5,885 nt of DNA, taken from a bacterium (GTDB lineage Bacteria > Armatimonadota > HRBIN16). This document shows positions 1-4,284 of the stretch, piece after piece. The position numbers and the translations under genes were made by a program. The stretch's first letter is position 1. Each line of letters starts with the position of its first letter. Below the pieces are notes generated by a model that did no database searches, was not told where the DNA came from, and worked only from the letters and a program-made list of their open reading frames with translations. The stretch is from positions 1 to 5,885 of the forward strand of contig JANWXG010000167.1 in assembly GCA_025057335.1 (NCBI GenBank), in the 5' to 3' direction.

Positions 1-103
1 CCCCTTCCTCGCGGAGACGCATGCCCGTAAGATGCGCTTGTTGCTGGAGCAGCTGGAAAACTATCAGAAGCAGGTGGCTGCTTCGCCGGGCACGGAGCAG
101 TAA
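1..103 (+). CDS. C-terminal end of an unidentified protein (partial, 5' end outside window)
   Basis: An open frame enters from the left edge and ends at TAA 101-103, leaving 33 visible residues. The tail is polar and rich in Leu, Gln and Lys (around LLLEQLENYQKQ), which looks like a terminal amphipathic helix or short coiled coil followed by a flexible SPGTEQ end. The third codon position is strongly G/C, matching the other genes here, which supports real coding. The stop lies 3 bp from the convergent tsaB stop, so there is no room for a separate terminator. The fragment is too short to name a family, and no function is proposed. Confidence 0.6.
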   Translation, partial: PFLAETHARKMRLLLEQLENYQKQVAASPGTEQ

Positions 104-106
104 CCT

Positions 107-790
107 TTACACCGCCTTGGGCATCGTGATGGCGGGTGGCTTCAGGTACATTGGCACGAGGGTGAGCGGGTTGTCCTGATGCCCTTGTTGTAGGAGAGCG
201 CAGGCGACTCTGGCTAGGGTCTCTGCACGGGGATACTGCACTGGCGCGAGGCAGACGGGATAGTCTGCTAATGCCTGTTGCAGGTCCACGGGGATGCTGC
301 CTACCAGCACGATGTCGCCACCGATGAACGGCAGCAGGATGTCGTGCAGCGCCTGAGGGGTGTAGACTGCCCGTTCGGAGAGCGGCTGCGGCACCTCGAA
401 ACCGCCCTCATACACGCAGGCGTATACCTCTCCCTTGCGAGCGGGAATCACCGCGCACACCACCTGATGCGGGATGAAAGTATACTCCGCCGCAAGCAGG
501 TCCAGACTACATACGCCCACAATCGGCTTGGCGTAGACCTGTGCGAAGGTTTTTGCGGTCATCACGCCGACGCGCGTACCTGTGAACGAGCCAGGTCCTA
601 AGCCTACCGCGAAAGCGTCTACCTCGCTGATGCTCCACCCCGCCGTGTGCAGCACGTGGTCGATGAGCGGTATCAGGCGAGTGGAGAGCTGCATCCCGTG
701 CGCGAAGGCGAGCGCCGCTGCTGTCTTGCCTGCCTGCACTGTTGCGACGCTGCAGATGTCAGCTGTTGTCTCTAAAGCCAGCAGCCGCAA
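107..790 (-). CDS. tsaB: tRNA threonylcarbamoyladenosine biosynthesis protein TsaB (YeaZ)
   Basis: TsaB is the inactive ASKHA-fold partner that dimerises with TsaD. With TsaE they transfer threonylcarbamoyl from TC-AMP to A37 of ANN-decoding tRNAs, giving t6A, in the cytoplasm. The 227-residue length is normal. The N-terminus MRLLALETTADICSVA is the family's first beta-hairpin (usual form ILAIDTA...CSVA), and GLGPGSFTGTRVG at about residues 63-75 is the signature loop. ARKGEVYA at 117-124 and VPMYLKPP at 212-219 match the later 'DARxGEVY' and 'PxYLR' motifs, with Pro116 where Asp is usual and Lys217 for Arg. The start is TTG (788-790), chosen because a strong Shine-Dalgarno lies just upstream and MRLLA is the expected N-terminus. 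The gene overlaps tsaE by 32 bp. It is last in the operon; rimI, a common neighbour, does not follow. Confidence 0.96.
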   Translation of the reverse strand: MRLLALETTADICSVATVQAGKTAAALAFAHGMQLSTRLIPLIDHVLHTAGWSISEVDAFAVGLGPGSFTGTRVGVMTAKTFAQVYAKPIVGVCSLDLLAAEYTFIPHQVVCAVIPARKGEVYACVYEGGFEVPQPLSERAVYTPQALHDILLPFIGGDIVLVGSIPVDLQQALADYPVCLAPVQYPRAETLARVACALLQQGHQDNPLTLVPMYLKPPAITMPKAV

Positions 791-1274
791 GGCTCTCCTC
801 CAGCTGTCGCCAGCGTTGAGTGTAGCGCGCGCCGTGCGCTGTCAGGGTAATGCGACGATGCTCGTCGGCGCCACCTTCTAGCAGCACCTCCAAGCGTTCT
901 TCGGGGAGGGCGTCGGCGACCCGCTCCGCCCACTCGATGGCGAACACTCCTCCTCGCTCGAAGTACTCCTGCAGACCGAGGTCGGCTGCCTGCTCTGCTC
1001 CTTCCAGGCGGTAGGCGTCGGCGTGGAAGAAGGGCAGGCGCCCCCGATGCTCACGGATGAGGGTAAAGGTGGGGCTGAGCACAGGTTCCTCTACGCCCAG
1101 CCCGCGCGCGATGCCCTGCGCTAGGGTGGTCTTGCCCGAGCCCAGCTCCCCACGCAACCATACGACGTCGCCTGGCTGCAGCAGCTGGGCGAGAGTCGCT
1201 CCTAGCTGGCGCGTCTGTTCGGCGCTGTGGGTCTGCACAGTCAGGGATGCCACTGTTTGCTGCGCAGCGTTCAA
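759..1274 (-). CDS. tsaE: tRNA threonylcarbamoyladenosine biosynthesis ATPase TsaE (YjeE)
   Basis: TsaE is the P-loop ATPase that binds the TsaB-TsaD complex and is needed for its multiple-turnover t6A synthesis. Visible motifs are Walker A GELGSGKTT (residues 42-50), the SPTFTLIREH switch-like segment (67-76), HADAYRL (84-90) and IEWAERV (113-119), all in the family order. The 171 residues are slightly longer than the usual ~150 because of a longer N-terminus and a C-terminal extension that runs over the tsaB start. The assigned TTG start (1272-1274) overlaps the propeller gene's TGA in TTGA. A GGAAGGA lies at 1275-1281 directly against the TTG with no spacer, so initiation probably depends on ribosomes finishing the upstream gene. 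A GTG eight codons in (about 1251-1253) is the alternative and would still keep the whole domain. Identity is secure; the start is less so. Confidence 0.96.
   Translation of the reverse strand: MNAAQQTVASLTVQTHSAEQTRQLGATLAQLLQPGDVVWLRGELGSGKTTLAQGIARGLGVEEPVLSPTFTLIREHRGRLPFFHADAYRLEGAEQAADLGLQEYFERGGVFAIEWAERVADALPEERLEVLLEGGADEHRRITLTAHGARYTQRWRQLEESLAAAGFRDNS
795..801 (-). promoter_or_regulatory. Ribosome binding site deciding the TTG start of tsaB
   Basis: The minus strand reads GGAGGAG, then GCC-rich spacer of 4 nt (6 nt from the GGAGG core), then TTG at 790-788. This is the best Shine-Dalgarno in the neighbourhood and lies inside the 3' end of tsaE. It supports TTG as the true tsaB start, since no ATG exists at the conserved N-terminus. 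Confidence 0.75.
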
Positions 1275-2332
1275 TCCTTCCAGTCCGCTATGAAGATGTT
1301 GGTTTCGCCAGGGCGCTTGCTGTTGCGGTTGGACGCCCAGATGAGCCTCTTGCCGTCACGCGAGAACATTGGGAAGCCATCGAACTCAGGCGTGTAGGTG
1401 ATTCGCTTCAGTCCCGTGCCGTCTACGTTGATGAGGAACAGGTCGAACTCGCGCCCGCGTGGGTCATGGTGGTTGGACGAGAAGATGATGCGCTTGTTGT
1501 CGGGATGCATGAAGGGCGCGAAGTTCGCCCCGCCCAGACGGGTGACCTGTCGTTTGCCCGTGCCGTCTGAGCGCATCACCCACACCTCCAGGTTCATGGG
1601 ACGGATGAGGCGCTCCCGGAGCAGCGTCTTATAGTCTTCTATCTCCTCTGGCGTTTTCGGGCGGTTGGCTCGCCACACGATGTACTTGCCGTCCCATGAG
1701 TAGAAGGGACCGCCGTCGTAGCCCAGCTCATTCGTCAGGCGCTTGACCTTGCCTGTGCGCAAGTCCATCTCGTACAGGTCTAGGTCGCCGTCGCGGTCGG
1801 AGGTGAACAGCACCTTCCTACCATCGGGCGAGAAGGAGGCTTCGGCGTTGTAGCCGTCGCCGTCGGTGAGGGCTTTGCGCTGGGAGCCGTCGGCGTTGGC
1901 GATGAAGATACGATAGGGATATAGCCCCCACACGTAGCCCCGAGAGCGGTCAGGCGGGGGCGGTGGCTCTTCCGACCACCAGTCGGTGCTGCTGTACAGT
2001 ATCTTTTTGCCATCAGGCGAGAAGAAGCCGCAGGTGCACTTGCCCTTGCCTGTAGAGACCAGTCGCACCTCCGAGCCGTCCCCGTTCATGATGAACATCT
2101 GGTCGGCTTTGTAGGGCGGACGCTTGGATTGAAAGATAATCTTCCTGCCGTCGAACGAGAAATAGGCTTCGGCGTTTTCTCCGCCGTTGGTCAGTTGCTC
2201 GACGTTCGCCAGATGGGTTTCTCGCGGGTCGTGCAGGATGCGCGGCGAAGCGGCAGGTGGCTGCGCTCCCCGCAACGCCACCATCGCCCCGACGCCTAGA
2301 ACCAGCAGGCAAATCAACACGCGCTGTGGCAT
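1271..2332 (-). CDS. Exported PD40/TolB-type beta-propeller protein
   Basis: The 353-residue protein begins with MPQR followed by a hydrophobic stretch (residues 5-20), a Sec signal peptide or uncleaved anchor. No lipobox cysteine is placed for lipidation, and a clean AxA cleavage site is not evident. Six PD40-like repeats of the form 'xxFSxDGxxIxFxS' sit near residues 55-70, 102-116, 165-179, 209-222, 274-287 and 321-337, enough for one six-bladed propeller. Several blades carry NxDGS/NxDGTG turns (134-150, 251-259, 301-307). It lacks the N-terminal domain of true TolB, so the tolB symbol is not used. Such propellers usually act as binding scaffolds outside the cytoplasm; the partner is unknown. 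Oddities are a Pro5 run (123-127) and a lone Cys-Thr-Cys (99-101). The ATG has a GAGGAG site 5 nt upstream. It overlaps tsaE by 4 bp. Confidence 0.93.
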   Translation of the reverse strand: MPQRVLICLLVLGVGAMVALRGAQPPAASPRILHDPRETHLANVEQLTNGGENAEAYFSFDGRKIIFQSKRPPYKADQMFIMNGDGSEVRLVSTGKGKCTCGFFSPDGKKILYSSTDWWSEEPPPPPDRSRGYVWGLYPYRIFIANADGSQRKALTDGDGYNAEASFSPDGRKVLFTSDRDGDLDLYEMDLRTGKVKRLTNELGYDGGPFYSWDGKYIVWRANRPKTPEEIEDYKTLLRERLIRPMNLEVWVMRSDGTGKRQVTRLGGANFAPFMHPDNKRIIFSSNHHDPRGREFDLFLINVDGTGLKRITYTPEFDGFPMFSRDGKRLIWASNRNSKRPGETNIFIADWKD

Positions 2333-2337
2333 AGCTA

Positions 2338-2343
2338 CTCCTC
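2338..2343 (-). promoter_or_regulatory. Ribosome binding site of the propeller gene
   Basis: GAGGAG on the minus strand ends 5 nt before the ATG at 2332-2330. It lies 3 nt after the 3' arm of a perfect hairpin (2347-2368), so access to this site could depend on that structure. Confidence 0.7.
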
Positions 2344-2346
2344 GTT

Positions 2347-2368
2347 CATCTCGTCCGTGTACGAGATG
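2347..2368 (-). promoter_or_regulatory. Perfect 8-bp inverted repeat in the leader of the propeller-tsaE-tsaB operon
   Basis: CATCTCGT at 2347-2354 and ACGAGATG at 2361-2368 are perfect reverse complements around a 6-nt loop. In the minus-strand RNA the hairpin ends 3 nt before the GAGGAG ribosome binding site. It has no U-run on either side, so it is a poor intrinsic terminator for the upstream gene. It could be a leader structure or a dyad binding site for a regulator. Only the repeat itself is seen; the role is inference. The rest of the 77-bp gap shows no convincing -35/-10 pair. Confidence 0.5.
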
Positions 2369-2409
2369 TTTCCGCTTTCGGGCAACGTATTCCTACCTTG
2401 CTTCCACCT

Positions 2410-4050
2410 TCAGCGCACGGCTATCACCGTCCACAGCCCTGCTTGCGGAACCTCTACGGCAACACCCTCTCGTGTCCTCCGCACATTGACGGTTTTCTTC
2501 GCGCCGTTAGGCGAGAGCAGAACGGCTTCGCGCGGCGTTGTGGGAAGGCGTCGCAGCAGCGCCATCCCGATGTGCACCTCCACCCCTGTGGGCGCAACGG
2601 AATCCCCCTCTACGCGATAGTCCCTGTTGAGCAGATGGATGACCAGCGGATAGCCGCCCTGCCTCACGCGCCGACGTAGGGACACAAGGAAGCTGCCTGC
2701 GCTCTCCACACGCAGCTGGCTGCGCGTCTCCTCGGGCAGATTGGCGAGCGACGAATCCGCCGAAACCAGGAGATACTCGCTCGTGCGCATGCTGTCCGCC
2801 CTGTGGGCGCGCCCGTCGGCTGTGCGGTATAGCACTGCGAAAGGCACGTTCGCTGCTAGCATTTGTAGCGCCAGTCCCTTCGCCCGCTCGAAGCGGGGTT
2901 CGTCTACCTCCAGCAAGGTGTTGGCAAGGGGCAGGTAGCCGTCGAACAGGTCGCGATGCTGCCGCACAAAGCGGTAGAGCGGAGTGAAGTCCTCTGGCTT
3001 GCCGCGCCACCAGTGCGTGCCCTTTTCTGGCGTGTAGCACCACTGATTATGTGGCACCATGAACAGAGAGCCGAACGCATATGCCTGCGCCACCCAGGCG
3101 CGCACCATGCCCGGCTTCTCATGGGCGGCAATCCACGCCCAGTCCCACCCGCTGGCGGTTGCCGTCTGGCGCTTGCCGAACGCCTCCACCAGCCTGTACA
3201 CGAACAGTGGCTCCACTGATAGCTTCCCTGCTGCAGCGTGGTGGTCTACCTCGCCACAGAAATAGTCTACCAGCGGTTCCACTAGCAGCGCTTCGGGGCT
3301 GGAGGCGCTAGAGTTGACGCTGCGCAGCAGGGGTTTGCGCCGCAGGCGCTCCGCGTGCTCATACACCTGCCGAACCAGCGATATCATCGCCTCACGCTGG
3401 AACTGCTGAAACTCCGTCCCGAAGGGCACAGTCCAGGGGTTCTGGCGATAGCGCTCGGCGGTGATGCCCTGCTGAAGTAGGTAGTCACGGTAGTGGAATC
3501 CCCGCGCCTCGTCCGCGCTCAGCTTGCCCTTTCGCCTCAGATATTCTCGAAACTCCTTCATGCAGTGCTCGCAGAAACAGCCACCGTTCCACGAGGCGCA
3601 GGCGGAGGTACCTCGGTAGTCGTCGATGTGCAAGCCGTCGATGGGAGCCAGGCAGGCGCGTTCCGTCTGGTCCATCAGGTAGGCGCGGTAGTGGGGGCTG
3701 TTGGAGCAGAACCAGTAAGCGGGATGCCCCTTATACGAGTGGTCGTGCAGCCAGGGCACCGTGAGCGGCTTGCCGTCCAGGTCGCGACACACGGAGTTCA
3801 TGAAGTCTTTGGGACGGAAGTCGATAAAGCCCGCGTAGTCCACGAGGAAGTCCACGCTGGCACAGTAGCGCATGCGGCGTCGCTGCGCCTCGTTGACCTG
3901 GGCGAGAAACTCCTCCAGCCCTTTTCCCTCGCGCGTACGTGCTCGCCCACCCCATCCTGTGACGGTGCCAGAGTACAGGTCATACTGTCTCGGCTCGGCA
4001 GCGTACATGAACACCACGTCACTGGCTTCGATGCGCGGTCGCGTGGGCAT
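2410..4050 (-). CDS. Glycoside-hydrolase-like TIM-barrel protein, GH42-related, with CxCxxC cluster
   Basis: The 546-residue protein has no signal peptide and is probably cytoplasmic. Residues ~10-370 look like a glycosidase TIM barrel. CSNSPHYRAYL (115-125) leads to GLHIDDYRG (139-147), then C158-x-C160-xx-C163 followed by EFREYL, the layout of the zinc-binding cysteines in GH42 beta-galactosidases. PGMVRAWVAQAYAFGS (313-328) resembles the GH42 segment 'PGMVRLW..QAFAHGA'. Residues ~385-445 resemble the trimerisation/glutaminase-like domain, and ~465-546 (VIHLLNRDY, ending AGLWTVIAV) a C-terminal beta-sandwich. Asp143/Asp144 sit where GH42 has its Asn-Glu acid/base pair, and no clear nucleophile Glu is seen, so the reaction and substrate are not assigned. 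The ATG has TAGGAGG 7 nt upstream. It lies 77 bp before the propeller gene and 234 bp after the protease gene. It may be carbohydrate-active or a non-catalytic relative. Confidence 0.85.
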   Translation of the reverse strand: MPTRPRIEASDVVFMYAAEPRQYDLYSGTVTGWGGRARTREGKGLEEFLAQVNEAQRRRMRYCASVDFLVDYAGFIDFRPKDFMNSVCRDLDGKPLTVPWLHDHSYKGHPAYWFCSNSPHYRAYLMDQTERACLAPIDGLHIDDYRGTSACASWNGGCFCEHCMKEFREYLRRKGKLSADEARGFHYRDYLLQQGITAERYRQNPWTVPFGTEFQQFQREAMISLVRQVYEHAERLRRKPLLRSVNSSASSPEALLVEPLVDYFCGEVDHHAAAGKLSVEPLFVYRLVEAFGKRQTATASGWDWAWIAAHEKPGMVRAWVAQAYAFGSLFMVPHNQWCYTPEKGTHWWRGKPEDFTPLYRFVRQHRDLFDGYLPLANTLLEVDEPRFERAKGLALQMLAANVPFAVLYRTADGRAHRADSMRTSEYLLVSADSSLANLPEETRSQLRVESAGSFLVSLRRRVRQGGYPLVIHLLNRDYRVEGDSVAPTGVEVHIGMALLRRLPTTPREAVLLSPNGAKKTVNVRRTREGVAVEVPQAGLWTVIAVR

Positions 4051-4057
4051 GGGGTCC

Positions 4058-4064
4058 CCTCCTA
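4058..4064 (-). promoter_or_regulatory. Ribosome binding site of the GH-like gene
   Basis: TAGGAGG on the minus strand lies 7 nt before the ATG at 4050-4048. It is close to the ideal anti-Shine-Dalgarno match and supports the 546-residue start. Confidence 0.75.
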
Positions 4065-4090
4065 CCGTCAGCTCTTGCTATCCGTTTCGC

Positions 4091-4108
4091 GGGAGCGACC
4101 TCGCTCCC
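4091..4108. repeat. GC-rich inverted repeat upstream of the GH-like gene
   Basis: GGGAGCGA at 4091-4098 and TCGCTCCC at 4101-4108 are perfect reverse complements with CC between them. As RNA this would be a 7-bp stem with a 4-nt loop. It lies 40 bp upstream of the GH-like ATG and about 175 nt past the protease stop. There is no T-run following on either strand, so a classical terminator is not supported. It could be a leader hairpin, an operator-like dyad or one copy of a dispersed palindrome. Confidence 0.5.
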
Positions 4109-4226
4109 CTCTCGGCAGTGGCGGCGAAATCGTCTAGCAGACTGCGGCATCGTTGTGGGGATGAGATGACCTCCTGCGCCAGAGGGCGTCCTCCGAAACC
4201 TTCCGGGCGAGAGTTTTCGGTCTCTT

Positions 4227-4247
4227 GGGGAAGGGTGGGGGGCGGGG
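4227..4247 (+). other. Potential G-quadruplex tract on the plus strand
   Basis: Four G-runs of 4, 3, 6 and 4 bases are separated only by AA, T and C, which fits the standard four-run, short-loop quadruplex motif. The last run is also the left arm of the hairpin at 4244-4270. The plus strand is the template for the minus-strand genes here, so the protease RNA would be C-rich across this tract. Whether it folds in the cell is not known. Confidence 0.5.
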
Positions 4248-4270
4248 ACAAGGGATAGTCCCTCGTCCCC
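4244..4270 (-). terminator. Strong hairpin after the metalloprotease gene, probable transcription terminator or 3'-end structure
   Basis: GGGGAC (4244-4249) pairs with GTCCCC (4265-4270), and AGGGA (4251-4255) with TCCCT (4259-4263), around a 3-nt loop. The one internal mismatch is A/C on the plus strand but becomes a G-U wobble in minus-strand RNA, giving 12 continuous pairs. That strand preference and the position 14 nt after the protease TAG point to a 3'-end structure for the protease mRNA. The sequence that follows is C-rich, with runs of C and few U, rather than a U-run. So it is not a textbook intrinsic terminator; Rho-dependent ending or 3'-end protection are alternatives. Confidence 0.6.
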
Positions 4271-4284
4271 GAAAGGTGATAAGC

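Noticed and set aside
1271..2332. Calling the propeller gene tolB
   Set aside because: It has PD40 repeats but no TolB N-terminal domain, and no tol-pal genes are nearby.
2369..2409. A sigma70-type promoter for the propeller operon, with TTGCCC as a -35
   Set aside because: No acceptable -10 hexamer occurs at 16-19 bp spacing; the best candidate (TACACG) is weak and falls inside the hairpin.
3493..4137. A 214-codon open frame on the plus strand opposite the GH-like gene
   Set aside because: It lies antisense to a gene with clear family motifs and a strong ribosome site. Long antisense frames are expected in GC-rich genes, and its protein (many Val, Ala, His) shows no recognisable domain.
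4193..4220. A CCGAAA/TTTCGG inverted repeat in the gap after the protease gene
   Set aside because: The 6-bp arms are 16 nt apart and weak, no better than chance next to the much stronger hairpins nearby.
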